From: SFHK01 sp963618055
Lineage (GTDB): Bacteria; Bacillota; Clostridia; Christensenellales; Aristaeellaceae
Length of the DNA stretch: 64,000 nucleotides
NCBI GenBank assembly: GCA_963618055.1
Contig: CAVERI010000003.1
Span: 9,937 to 73,936, forward strand
Direction of reading: 5' to 3'
The notes below the pieces were generated by a model. The model was not told where the DNA came from and did not search any database. It worked only from the letters and a program-made list of their open reading frames with translations. Every line of letters begins with the position of its first letter. The stretch's first letter is position 1. Positions 7,480-15,880 of the stretch are shown one piece after another. The position numbers and the translations under genes were made by a program.

Positions 7480-7949
7480 CGAATCTCCTCCCCGGATAAC
7501 AGTTCCTTCAATTTCTCGCGCCCGCGCTTCATTCGCGTCTTCACCGTGCCCGGACGCGTTCCGAGCATGCGCGCGACCTCGTCCACGCGGTAGCCCTCAA
7601 TGTAGTGTAAAAGAATCGGCGTGCGCAGCTTTTCGTCCAGCATGAGAAGCGCGTCGTAAAGCGCCCTGTCGCCCGCTCGATCCGGCGCGGCGCGCTCCGG
7701 CATCGCTTCCTCCGGAAGAAACCGCCGCTTCCGCTTCTGCATGCTGTGACAGACGTTCAGCAGGATGCGTATCACCCACGTGTCGAAATACGCGTCCTCG
7801 CGCAGCGTGTCCGCCTTCTCCCACGCCCTGCGCAGTGCCTCCTGCACCGCGTCCTCGCGGTCACAGCCCTCGCGAAACTGCGAGGCGCAAACGCGATACA
7901 GCACGGGTATCAGCACCGCGATTCGGTTCGTAAATTCTTGGCTCGTCAT
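7473..7949 (-). CDS. ECF-type RNA polymerase sigma factor
   Basis: A 158-residue sigma-70 family factor with only region 2 and region 4. Region 2 shows REDAVQEALRRAWEKADTLRED...FDTWVIRILLNVC (about residues 29-68), with the core-binding and -10 recognition helices. Region 4 shows LHYIEGYRVDEVARMLGTRPGTVKTRMKRGREKL (about 116-150), a helix-turn-helix for the -35 box. I place the start at the ATG at 7949 because GGAG lies 7 bases before it; ATG 7955 is too close to that site. It is co-translated with the anti-sigma gene and probably autoregulated. Confidence 0.92.
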   Translation of the reverse strand: MTSQEFTNRIAVLIPVLYRVCASQFREGCDREDAVQEALRRAWEKADTLREDAYFDTWVIRILLNVCHSMQKRKRRFLPEEAMPERAAPDRAGDRALYDALLMLDEKLRTPILLHYIEGYRVDEVARMLGTRPGTVKTRMKRGREKLKELLSGEEIRW

Positions 7950-7984
7950 GTACATGCTCCTTCGCTTTCCTGACCGGTCACCTG

Positions 7985-8015
7985 TTAGACTCACGAGCCC
8001 ACGCTATGGTTTTTG
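7985..8015 (-). promoter_or_regulatory. Possible ECF-type promoter before the sigma gene
   Basis: Minus strand AAAAACC (8009-8015) and GTCTAA (7985-7990) are 18 bases apart, resembling the AAC / CGTCTA pattern of ECF promoters. No sigma-A promoter is seen here. The match is weak and inferred. Confidence 0.3.
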
Positions 8016-8059
8016 GAACGCGAAAAAAACTCACCGTTTTGAGATGGCTCCGCGCATGA

Positions 8060-8095
8060 TTTAAGGCAACACCGCAAGCAAGGTGTTGCCTTAAA
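8060..8095 (-). terminator. Hairpin after the 8116-9846 gene
   Basis: TTTAAGGCAACACC and GGTGTTGCCTTAAA form a 14-bp stem with an 8-base loop, just past the end of the minus-strand gene. The T tract is short, so termination strength is uncertain. Confidence 0.65.
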
Positions 8096-8115
8096 GGGGA
8101 TGCGTGTCGTTCGCG

Positions 8116-9846
8116 TTATACGAAGAGCTTCACCGCGAACTCGCCCCGCTCGTTTGGCGCAATTTTGTATTCCGTGCAGAGGAAGCCGGGATTCAGGTTG
8201 AAGCTCTTTTCGCGGGAGAGAAGCGCGCCCGTTTCCATCTCGGCGGCAGCGCTGCCCTGAACGATGGGCAGGTAATAAACGGCCTGATCGGCAATCGCCG
8301 CGTCCACCCTGCCGTGAATGCGCACGCAGTCCTTCGCGAAGGTGTAGGTGAGCGTGCAGGCGTAGTTCTCCGGAATCGGCGCGTTGTGGTTATCGCACAG
8401 CACGGCGCTGGCGCGGATGACAACGGTATCGTCGCGCTCCTCGGCGTTCATGGAGGCGTGGAAATCGTAGTGGTTGGCGTAGCGGACGCCGCTTTTTACC
8501 AGCTCGACGCGGGGGCATACGGAGCGGTGCTCGGCCTTTTTCAGGGAAAGCTGCTGGTTGTGAATCTCGTGCATGCTGTAGTCCACCGCGCCGACGGCGA
8601 TAACCGGGCCGGTCTTACGGTTCCACAGAAGGTTCAGCGCGCCGCCGGAGGCATGGCCGCCGGTCATATAGTTGAAGTCATACGCGGTCACGTTGGCGCG
8701 CCAGTCGCCCACGCCGATGCGATAGCTGTCGATTTCCGAATAGTATTTCAGGCCGCTGAAATTGTCGGAGGGCAGGGGCATGCGCTCCAGATCCTCAAAG
8801 CCGCTGTCCAGCGCGCCGGCCAGCACCTTTGCGTGGCAGAAGGTGTGGTGGGAGCAGGCATGCTCGCCGTGCGCGTAGTAGTCGCGGCCGCCGAACAGCA
8901 GGCCATCGTGCGTGCATTTTTCGTACAGCTCCAGATTGCGCAGCGCGGCTTCCGCGAACACGGGATCCTGCTTTCCGAGATGGAACAGCACCTCCTGACA
9001 GCCGTCGCTGGTGCGGCTGCCCCAGTACGTCCACTTGAACGCGCGCGTGCCGATGCTGTTGTCCCACGCGCCGTCGGGCAGCATGAATTCCAGATGCGCG
9101 CGGTAGCTGTCGACGAAGACGTTGAACGCTTCCTTGTCGCCGCTTTCCATCGCGTAGCGGCACAGAGAGGGGAGGGATTCCTCCACATTGTAGCCGCCCA
9201 TGTCGATCGCGTAGCAGCCCTTTTCGCTGACCGCGTCGTTGGGCTGTCCCTCGCCGAACAGAAGCCCGTTTGCGCTGATGTGCCTCATGCAATAACGCGC
9301 GAGCTCGTGCGCCAGCTGGCGGTAATCGTCCCGGTCGAAGTAATTGCCCAGCAGCGCCATGGCGTTGCAGTTGGTGGCAAAGTAGTTGATGTTCGTGCGC
9401 ATGCCGAGCCGCAGGTTCTGAAACAGCCAGTCGCCCATCCGAAGCAGGCGCGCTTCCCATTCGCGCTTCGTCTGCGCGTCCAGCAGGTGGCCGTGCTTTT
9501 TCAGCGCGTCGCAAAGCGAAACGGCATTGAAAACGGTAATGCCGTTCCACGTGGACTGTGCGTCGTTGTACAGGCCGCCGTCGTCACAGAGCATGGTTTC
9601 GCCCCACCGGAAGAGCTTCTTCGCCGCGTCCAGATACTTCTGGTCGCCGGTCGCGTCCGCCATGTACATCATCGGATAGATCGCGTCGTGGCAGCGCCCG
9701 TGAATGACCTGACAGGCAGGGCAGAGAATCGCGCCGTCAAAGCGCGCGTTCCCCGGCATGGAAATCTGAAGATGAATCAGCTCGTCGCACCACGCCTGCA
9801 GCAGATGGAAGGTTTTGCCCTGAAGCTCGTTTTTCGTAATGATCAT
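8116..9846 (-). CDS. Putative (alpha/alpha)6-barrel glycoside hydrolase or lyase, family not recognised
   Basis: A 576-residue protein without a signal peptide. The N-terminal two thirds has recurrent helical hairpin patterns, such as HDAIYPMMYMADATGDQKYLDAAKKLF cut by short loops, as in six-hairpin glycosidases and heparinase-like lyases. The last 150 residues look like beta strands. A CPAC motif followed by HGRCHD (about residues 42-55) and a GHASGG region are possible functional sites. I cannot name the family. The ATG at 9846 has GGTGAG 6 bases before it and leaves 53 bases after rnz; an in-frame ATG at 9864 is an alternative. It is the last gene of the Big2 lipoprotein-nagA-rnz unit, so a sugar-processing role is inferred. 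Confidence 0.6.
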   Translation of the reverse strand: MIITKNELQGKTFHLLQAWCDELIHLQISMPGNARFDGAILCPACQVIHGRCHDAIYPMMYMADATGDQKYLDAAKKLFRWGETMLCDDGGLYNDAQSTWNGITVFNAVSLCDALKKHGHLLDAQTKREWEARLLRMGDWLFQNLRLGMRTNINYFATNCNAMALLGNYFDRDDYRQLAHELARYCMRHISANGLLFGEGQPNDAVSEKGCYAIDMGGYNVEESLPSLCRYAMESGDKEAFNVFVDSYRAHLEFMLPDGAWDNSIGTRAFKWTYWGSRTSDGCQEVLFHLGKQDPVFAEAALRNLELYEKCTHDGLLFGGRDYYAHGEHACSHHTFCHAKVLAGALDSGFEDLERMPLPSDNFSGLKYYSEIDSYRIGVGDWRANVTAYDFNYMTGGHASGGALNLLWNRKTGPVIAVGAVDYSMHEIHNQQLSLKKAEHRSVCPRVELVKSGVRYANHYDFHASMNAEERDDTVVIRASAVLCDNHNAPIPENYACTLTYTFAKDCVRIHGRVDAAIADQAVYYLPIVQGSAAAEMETGALLSREKSFNLNPGFLCTEYKIAPNERGEFAVKLFV

Positions 9847-9899
9847 GCTTCTCACCGCTTTCATGATGGTCGTTTCGAAAATTCTTGCCTGAACGAGGG

Positions 9900-10796
9900 T
9901 CAGACGAAATTCAGCGTTTCCTTCAGGCCGCATTCGCCCATTTGAAGGCGGGGGAAGAGGGTTTGCATTTCTTCCAAGTATTCCTCCGGATGCGGCGTAG
10001 CGGGGCTGAAGTGGGTGAGCCAGAGGCGGGCGGGCTGCGCGTCGCGGGCGATCTGCGCGGCTTCGCGCATCGTCATGTGATGCGTGAGGCGGGCGCGCTC
10101 GTCCTTTTCAGGGTCGCCGAACATGCCCTCGAGGACCATCAGGTCGCATTCTCTGCCCAGACGAACCATGTCCGCGACGGGACGCGTGTCGGTGGCATAC
10201 AGCAGGGAAAGTCCGCGCCGGGCTTCGCCGAGCACGTCCTCCGGGCGGAAGCCGTCCAGTGCCTCCCCGGCCTGCAAACGGCTCCACAGGGAAAGGGGAA
10301 CGCCGTTTTGCCGCGCCTTCGCGGAATCGAACTTGCCGGGGCGATCCAGATACAGCGCGTAGCCGAAGCAGGGCATGCCGTGGTCGGCGGGGAAGGCGAC
10401 GGCGCGCAGGCCGCCCGCGACGGAGAACGTCGCGCCCTCGGCGGGCAGCTCGTTGATTTCGATTTCGTAGGGCAGCTCCGGAACGATGACGCGCAGCGCG
10501 GACACTACGCGCTTCAGCCCCGCGGGGCCGTGCATGCGCAGGGGCGCGGTGCGGCCCTCGTTTCCGAGCGTCAGAAGCAGTCCGGGCAGGCCGCTCACGT
10601 GGTCGGCGTGGGAATGCGTGATCAGCACATCGTCAATGCACTTAAAGCGCAGGTCGGCGCAGCGCACGGCGGTCTGCGTGCCCTCGCCGCAGTCGATCAG
10701 CACGGCGCGGCCGTCGGTACGCACATATAGAGAAGTAAGAAATCGGCCGGGCAGGGGCATCATGCCGCCGCAGCCCAGCAGGCATACGTCGATCAT
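9900..10796 (-). CDS. rnz: Ribonuclease Z (tRNA 3' endonuclease)
   Basis: A 298-residue metallo-beta-lactamase fold protein that removes 3' trailers from tRNA precursors lacking CCA. This fits the two tRNA-Ser genes here, which do not encode CCA. Motifs: LIDCGEGTQ (about residue 37), the zinc ligands in ITHSHADHVSGLPGLL (about 59-74), DHGMPCFGYAL, an aspartate in YATDTRP, and the late LTHFSPATPHP histidine. The ATG at 10796 overlaps the nagA stop as ATGA, showing translational coupling. A role as another hydrolase of this fold is possible but less likely, given the GEGTQ motif. Confidence 0.88.
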   Translation of the reverse strand: MIDVCLLGCGGMMPLPGRFLTSLYVRTDGRAVLIDCGEGTQTAVRCADLRFKCIDDVLITHSHADHVSGLPGLLLTLGNEGRTAPLRMHGPAGLKRVVSALRVIVPELPYEIEINELPAEGATFSVAGGLRAVAFPADHGMPCFGYALYLDRPGKFDSAKARQNGVPLSLWSRLQAGEALDGFRPEDVLGEARRGLSLLYATDTRPVADMVRLGRECDLMVLEGMFGDPEKDERARLTHHMTMREAAQIARDAQPARLWLTHFSPATPHPEEYLEEMQTLFPRLQMGECGLKETLNFV

Positions 10797-11983
10797 GCGC
10801 GCACGCCCTCCAGAAGCTGACAATCGTCGCGCAGCGCGCGGCCACCCGTCGCAACCAGCCTCACGTTTACGTCGTTATCGAACAGCACAAAGTCGGCGGC
10901 GCAGCCCGGAGCGATTCGTCCGAGCCTCGTTTCGCCGATTCGCGCGGCTGGGTTCAGCGTCGCCATGCGCACGGCCTCGGCCATCGAAACGCCCGCCCTG
11001 CGCATATGGAAGACCAGCCGATCCATCGTGGCGGCGGAACCGGCGAAGGCCGTGCGGTCGGGCAGCTTCATCACGCCGTCCTCGTACAGCGCGCGAACGC
11101 CGTTGAACTGCGTGTAGATTTCGCCCTCCTTCAGATTGTCCGCGGCGGCAAACTCCAGCCCGTCGGTGATGAGGATGATGCTTTCCGCGCCGCGGCAGCG
11201 ATAGATCAGCTGCAGCAGCGGGATGGGCAGGTGCCGCCCGTCGGCAATCACCTGAACAGTGTATTCATCGAGGTTCAGACCCGCTTCGATCACACCGGGC
11301 ACGCGGAAGCCGCCCACGCGCACGATGCCGCTGCACGCGGAGTACAGGTGCGTAATGTCGCGGTAGCCGTGCGCGGCGGCCTCGACCACCTGATCGTAGG
11401 TGGCGTTTGAGTGCGCGATCGACGCGACGATGCCCTTATCCGCCAGCCTGTCGCCGAGCGCCATGCCGCCGTCCAGCTCCGGCGCGGCGCCCATCATGCG
11501 CACGGAGGGGCAGACGGAAAGAAATTCGTCGAGGTTCAGATCCTTCGGCAGGGTCAGCGCGCCGGGCGCCTGCGCCCCGGCCTGCGCCGGGTTCAGGCAC
11601 GGCCCCTCCATGTGCGCGCCCAGAATGCGGAAGGGCGCGTCCGCGCGGCGCGCTTCCTCAATGGCGGAAACGGCGCGCAGCAGCATATCCCTCGGCGCGG
11701 CCAGCGTGGTGGGCAGGATGGAGGTTGTGCCGTGCAGCGCGTGCGCCCGGCACATGGCAAGCACGTCCTGCGCACGGCCGCTCATCGGCGTGCAGCGCCC
11801 GCCGCCGTGCACGTGAAGGTCGATAAAGCCGGGGGCGAGGTACAGCCCGCGCGCGTCGACGGAGGGAACGCCCTCCAACGGCCGCGCGGCGATCTCGGCA
11901 AACAGGCCGTCGCGCACGACGACCGCACCGGCGGTTTCCTCAAGCGGCGTGAGAATTTTTGCGTTCAAAATCTGATACAGCAT
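10793..11983 (-). CDS. nagA: N-acetylglucosamine-6-phosphate deacetylase
   Basis: A 396-residue amidohydrolase converting GlcNAc-6-P to glucosamine-6-P and acetate, feeding amino sugars from peptidoglycan or host glycans into glycolysis or recycling. The metal and substrate motifs are in order: FIDLHVHGGG (about residue 54), GAHMEGPCLNPAQAGAQ (about 121), SIAHSNATYDQ (about 190), THLYSACSG (about 211), VIADGRHLP and LITDGLEF (about 250-280), AGSAATMD. The LITDG sequence replaces the more usual VTDA. No nagB is next to it. The gene lies 14 bases after a cell-wall lipoprotein gene in the same direction, which suggests use of muropeptide sugars. Confidence 0.94.
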   Translation of the reverse strand: MLYQILNAKILTPLEETAGAVVVRDGLFAEIAARPLEGVPSVDARGLYLAPGFIDLHVHGGGRCTPMSGRAQDVLAMCRAHALHGTTSILPTTLAAPRDMLLRAVSAIEEARRADAPFRILGAHMEGPCLNPAQAGAQAPGALTLPKDLNLDEFLSVCPSVRMMGAAPELDGGMALGDRLADKGIVASIAHSNATYDQVVEAAAHGYRDITHLYSACSGIVRVGGFRVPGVIEAGLNLDEYTVQVIADGRHLPIPLLQLIYRCRGAESIILITDGLEFAAADNLKEGEIYTQFNGVRALYEDGVMKLPDRTAFAGSAATMDRLVFHMRRAGVSMAEAVRMATLNPAARIGETRLGRIAPGCAADFVLFDNDVNVRLVATGGRALRDDCQLLEGVRA

Positions 11984-11997
11984 GGCTCGTCTCCTGT

Positions 11998-14364
11998 CTA
12001 TTGCTCGCGAAAGCTGCGTATGCGCCGAATGCGATAGAAATGATCCAGATAATCGGAAATCGTATAAACCGAGGCGGAAATCGTGTTTATGGACGGTTCG
12101 CTGCCGCCCTGCTCGATGAACACGCCCTGCGTGTGGTTTTCGTCCGCCCAGTAGAGGAACATGATCACGTGCGAGTTGTGGCGCACGAGAATGTCCCCGG
12201 CGCGCAGCGTAGAGGCGTCGGTAATCGCCCGCAGCCGGTCGTCCTTGAGCAGCGTGTCGGTTTTTACGTCCTTATTCTTATAGTCCGCGTAGCCGAACAT
12301 CGCCAGCGCGACAAAGGAGGAGCAGTCGTTGCCGGCGTAGTTGCGCGTGAATTTGCCCTCCTGATTGAGAAGGTAGTATTTTTCGCCCTCGACCGGCACA
12401 TATTTCTTTTCCTCCAGCGCGCGCTTCACGGTATAGGTGTGGAAGGAATTGTAGCTGGACATGTACGGAAGGCCGTAATACACGATGCCGGGCTTGAAAT
12501 CCTTCGCGCCGTCCTCGGAATTGGTGTCGTTCCAGTAGGCCTGCACGCTCGTGACCATCCACGGGAAGGCGTACATTTCAAAGGCCGCATCGACGATTTC
12601 CCCGCGCTTCTCGGCCTCCTGCGCGGGAATGGTTCCCGCGGCGCTCAATTCGTCCAGCGCGTGATGCGTACACAGGCGGATTTTTTCAATGGCGGCGAGA
12701 TTGTCGTCGATTTCGTCCACGGTCGTGCGGCGCGCGGGCATGAGCAGCGTGTATTCATCGTCCTCCACGGTGACGGAATAGTCGATGTACAGCGCGGAAT
12801 TAAGCGCGCTCTGTGCGCGCACGGTGGCCACGCCGCGCGAACGGGCGACGGGAGCGCCATCCTCGGAAACGGAAACGATGCTTTCGTCGCTGGACAGCCA
12901 CACCACCGAACGGTCGGCGGATTCAGGCGTAAACGAAAGGGAGACGGAAAGGCGTTCGCCCGCGCGCAGCACGTAGCGCTCCTTCTTTCCGGCGTCGGTC
13001 ATCGTGCGCGGACACAGATTGTCGGCCACGGTGACCTTCATTTCGGCGTACATGGAGGGATCCCGGTAGGAGCTCACGCGAAGGGTGGCCTCGCCGTACA
13101 TGGCCGCGACGATGCTGCCATCCTCATTTATATAGGCGACTTCGGGATTTGAGGATTCATACACCAGCGCGCGGCTCGCGTCCTCGGGATACAGCGTAAG
13201 CCCCAGCGGCGCGGTGTCGCCCCGCTTCAGCGCGAGCTCGCCGGAGGAAAGCAAAAGCTGCTGAATCGCCTTGCCGTATTTCACGCGCACGGGGATTTTC
13301 GAAAAGACCTTGTTCGTGTATACGGAATACACAAATACGTCCGTCGTACCCTCTCCGACGGCGGTCACTACGCCGTCTGCCGTCACGCTGGCGACGCTTG
13401 CGTCGGCGCTTTTATAGGAAATGGCGGCGTTCAGCGTCTGCGGGAAGATCACCACGTCCAAGGCCTGCGTCTGCGAGGGCTCGAGCGTGATGGGCGAGGG
13501 ATAAACGACAATGCGCTCCGGCACGCGCTCGTCCGTCACGGTCAGCGCCAGCCGATCCTGCACGCGGGTGTCGCGCGCGGAGGCCGCGAGAATTTCACAC
13601 TGTCCGTAGCCCACGGCGGTAATGTGGCCGTCGTCGTCCACGGTGGCGACGGTGGTATCACTGGACTTGTAGCGGACGATTGCCGACGCGTCCTCCGGCG
13701 CGGTCGAGGCTTCTACGGATAAGGCTTCGCCCACGGCGAGCGTCGCTTCATGCTGGCTCAGCGTCACGCTGTCCGGCGCGGATTTGTATTTCACGGTTAC
13801 GATGACCTGCGCGCTGACGCTGTGATCGCGCGCGGAAACGACCTTCAGAAGCGCGGTGCCCTCACGCTTGGCCGTGAGCACGTTGTTTTCGTCCACGGAG
13901 ACGGCGGAGGGATTGTTCGTGCGCCACAGAAGCGAGGAATCCGCGCCCTCGGGCAGCACGGTTACGTTCAAAGAAAGAGTCTGGGTGGGCTCGATGGTGA
14001 TGCGCTCCGGAAGTCCGGTCAGCGCCGTGGGCAGCAGGCTGCTGGTCACGGTCACGTTCACCTGCGCGAAAACCGTGCTTTCCCCGGGCGCGTAGGCCGT
14101 GACGGTGCAGCTGCCGGTCTTCAGCGCGGTGATAAGCCCGTCCTCCACGGTGAGCACGGAGCGATCGGACGAGACCCAGACGATTGTCTGGTCGGCTTCC
14201 GCGGGAAGCACGCTCGCCGTAAGCGGATGCGTGCGTGCGGTCGCCATGTCGATGGAAACCTGCGTCTCGCTGAGAATGATGCACTCTGCCGCGGTTTCGG
14301 CCCGCGCGCAGCCCAGAAGCAGAAGCATCAGCAGAACGGGAAACAGGATGGTCTTTCGAATCAT
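11998..14364 (-). CDS. Lipoprotein with six Big2 domains and an NlpC/P60-like cysteine hydrolase
   Basis: A 788-residue surface lipoprotein. The signal peptide ends LLLLGC with the lipidated Cys at about 19. Six bacterial Ig-like (Big2) repeats of about 80 residues follow, each with the pattern W/Y-x-S-S-D/N...V...G...A...G.A. The C-terminal 230 residues resemble an NlpC/P60 or related cysteine peptidase/amidase. YAGNDCSSFVALAMF provides the nucleophile Cys and AGDILVRHNSHVIMFL the His; an acidic or polar third residue may lie in FIEQGGS. This suggests a cell-wall hydrolase held away from the membrane by the Ig stalk. The ATG at 14364 has GGAGG 7 bases upstream; the longer frame to 14403 does not. 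It starts the unit with nagA. Confidence 0.82.
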   Translation of the reverse strand: MIRKTILFPVLLMLLLLGCARAETAAECIILSETQVSIDMATARTHPLTASVLPAEADQTIVWVSSDRSVLTVEDGLITALKTGSCTVTAYAPGESTVFAQVNVTVTSSLLPTALTGLPERITIEPTQTLSLNVTVLPEGADSSLLWRTNNPSAVSVDENNVLTAKREGTALLKVVSARDHSVSAQVIVTVKYKSAPDSVTLSQHEATLAVGEALSVEASTAPEDASAIVRYKSSDTTVATVDDDGHITAVGYGQCEILAASARDTRVQDRLALTVTDERVPERIVVYPSPITLEPSQTQALDVVIFPQTLNAAISYKSADASVASVTADGVVTAVGEGTTDVFVYSVYTNKVFSKIPVRVKYGKAIQQLLLSSGELALKRGDTAPLGLTLYPEDASRALVYESSNPEVAYINEDGSIVAAMYGEATLRVSSYRDPSMYAEMKVTVADNLCPRTMTDAGKKERYVLRAGERLSVSLSFTPESADRSVVWLSSDESIVSVSEDGAPVARSRGVATVRAQSALNSALYIDYSVTVEDDEYTLLMPARRTTVDEIDDNLAAIEKIRLCTHHALDELSAAGTIPAQEAEKRGEIVDAAFEMYAFPWMVTSVQAYWNDTNSEDGAKDFKPGIVYYGLPYMSSYNSFHTYTVKRALEEKKYVPVEGEKYYLLNQEGKFTRNYAGNDCSSFVALAMFGYADYKNKDVKTDTLLKDDRLRAITDASTLRAGDILVRHNSHVIMFLYWADENHTQGVFIEQGGSEPSINTISASVYTISDYLDHFYRIRRIRSFREQ

Positions 14365-14406
14365 GAAAAGCCTCCGTAAGGAAGATGTCTTAAAAAAACC
14401 CATCCC

Positions 14407-14435
14407 ATTATGACATAAGCGGGAGCGTTATGCAA
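14407..14435 (-). promoter_or_regulatory. Promoter of the Big2 lipoprotein-nagA-rnz unit
   Basis: Minus strand TTGCAT (14430-14435), 17-base spacer, CATAAT (14407-14412). Confidence 0.65.
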
Positions 14436-14466
14436 GCGCAAAAATGCAAAACCTTCCACGGCGCGA

Positions 14467-14495
14467 TTGACGATTGCTGGAAATCAGGATATAAT
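14467..14495 (+). promoter_or_regulatory. Promoter of the WG-repeat gene region
   Basis: TTGACG (14467-14472), 17-base spacer, TATAAT (14490-14495); 38 bases before the ATG at 14534. Confidence 0.85.
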
Positions 14496-14533
14496 GACTG
14501 TAAATAAACGCATACGATGGAGGGAGGATTCCT

Positions 14534-15693
14534 ATGAAAAGACACGTCGCGCTTCTGCTTTCGACGCTGCTTCTGCTGACGTTCGCCGCGCAGGCGCAGA
14601 CAATCGCGCTTCAGACCGACCCGCCGCTGTATATCGTGGAAAGCTATCCGGACAACTGGGAATCCTGCTATGATCTTTTGGACGCAGACGGAAACGTCGT
14701 TCAGGCGCACTGGGCGGATTCCGTAGTCCGAAAGGACGAAGTGCTGATAATCCGGCAGAACGGTCTTATCGGCTACATGGGCTATGACGGGAACTGGCTC
14801 GCCGAGCCGCAGTTTGACGACGTGCGGAATTTCTCAGAGGGAATGGCCGCGGCGCAGGCGGGCGAGCTGTTCGGTTATATTGATTCGAATTACGCGTGGG
14901 TTGTGCCGCCCATGTTCGACGAAGCGAATCTGTTTTCAGGCGGCATGGCGCCGTGAAGAAGAACGGATTGTGGGGCTATGTCGACACGGCGGGAAGCCTT
15001 GTGATTGAACAAAAATTCGATGAAGCGGGCGGCTTTTCCGGCGGCTGCGCGGTCGTGCGCGAGGGCGGGCGCTATGGCGTGATCGACCGAACCGGTGCGT
15101 TCCGGTGTCCGCCGACATATGAAAGGCTGTCCCCGTTCTGCGCCGGCGTGTTTAAAACGGAGGACGGCGGACTGGTTGTTCTGCTGGATAAAACGGCCGA
15201 GTATCTGTCGTCCCAGACGTATGGGCGCTTTGAGTCGGGCAAGAACGGCCTGATAAAAATTGAGAAGAACGGCCTGTACGGCCTGATCAATCTGCGGGGC
15301 AACATTGTATTGAAGCCGAAGTATGCGCAGATTGACGATTACAATGACTGGTGCGCCATTGTAGCGTATAATGAAATCGGAATTCTCGGAAAAGCCCGGG
15401 GCGGACTGCGGGCGCTTAAGGGCATGGGCGACTATTTCATCGTGAATCTTCAGGGCGAGCGGCTGTCGGAGGAGGGCTTCTGGACGGCCACCATTCAGGA
15501 GGACGGCACGATTTCGGCGGAGAACCGAAATGGAAGCCACCTGTTCGGCTTTGCGGACGGCGTGATGTCAGAAGTGCAGACGGAAAATTCCTGTGTGAGT
15601 GATGAAGGGAGACAGAACAATGACGGATTTGGACTATGCGATGATAAAGAAGATGGAAAGGGTTATTCCTCTGGACGGATGGGTTGTGGTTGA
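14534..15693 (+). pseudogene. WG-repeat secreted protein, frameshifted
   Basis: The first frame (14534-14956, 140 residues) starts with a signal peptide ending FAAQAQ and then the same TIALQTDPPLYIV sequence as the intact gene at 15881. It stops at TGA 14954. The homologous sequence goes on in the -1 frame from about 14950 (VKKNGLWGYVDTAGSLVIE) to 15693. Aligning with the neighbour gives FSGGMA/AVKKNGLWGY, so one base is missing near 14947-14952. WG (beta) repeats such as NGLWGYVD, GGRYGVID and NGLYGLIN are clear. After EVQTENS the resemblance ends: the PstS-like half present in the neighbour is lacking. This could be a true pseudogene of a tandem duplicate or an assembly error. I see no slippery heptamer at this point. 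Confidence 0.75.
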
Positions 15694-15837
15694 TACTTTC
15701 TTCGGGAAGAGCATTTTCCCAGCCAATCCATTAGCGAAGCGCTTGCGGATTACATGGAAGATTATCGGATTGACCATTTTGAGATGGGCTACCGAGATGG
15801 GGAATGTATGTACATTTATCTGGAAAGGGTATTCTGA
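15620..15837 (+). CDS. Small hypothetical protein read in two frames; possible -1 frameshift gene
   Basis: An ATG at 15620, with a GAAGGGAG site 10 bases upstream, opens a frame rich in ordinary coding features (MTDLDYAMIKKMERVIPLDG). The sensible continuation (SQSISEALADYMEDYRID, ending YLERVF) is in the -1 frame and stops at 15837. The frames join exactly at T-TTC-CCA (15715-15721), which fits the X-XXY-YYZ slippery pattern in the correct phase. The joined product would be 72 residues. A lost base would give the same picture. The 0-frame alone runs to 15856 with a tail of unlike composition. The function is unknown; it lies between two WG-repeat genes. Confidence 0.5.
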
Positions 15838-15880
15838 CCGGCGACTGCTTACATGAACAGAAGAACGGAAGGTGAATGAA

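Noticed and set aside
8104..9945. 613-residue open frame on the plus strand
   Set aside because: Antisense of the barrel protein. The minus-strand gene has a better start, sensible amino-acid use and operon context.
14940..14960. Programmed frameshifting in the first WG-repeat gene
   Set aside because: No X-XXY-YYZ heptamer in phase is found at the point of shift indicated by alignment with the paralogue; a base deletion is simpler.
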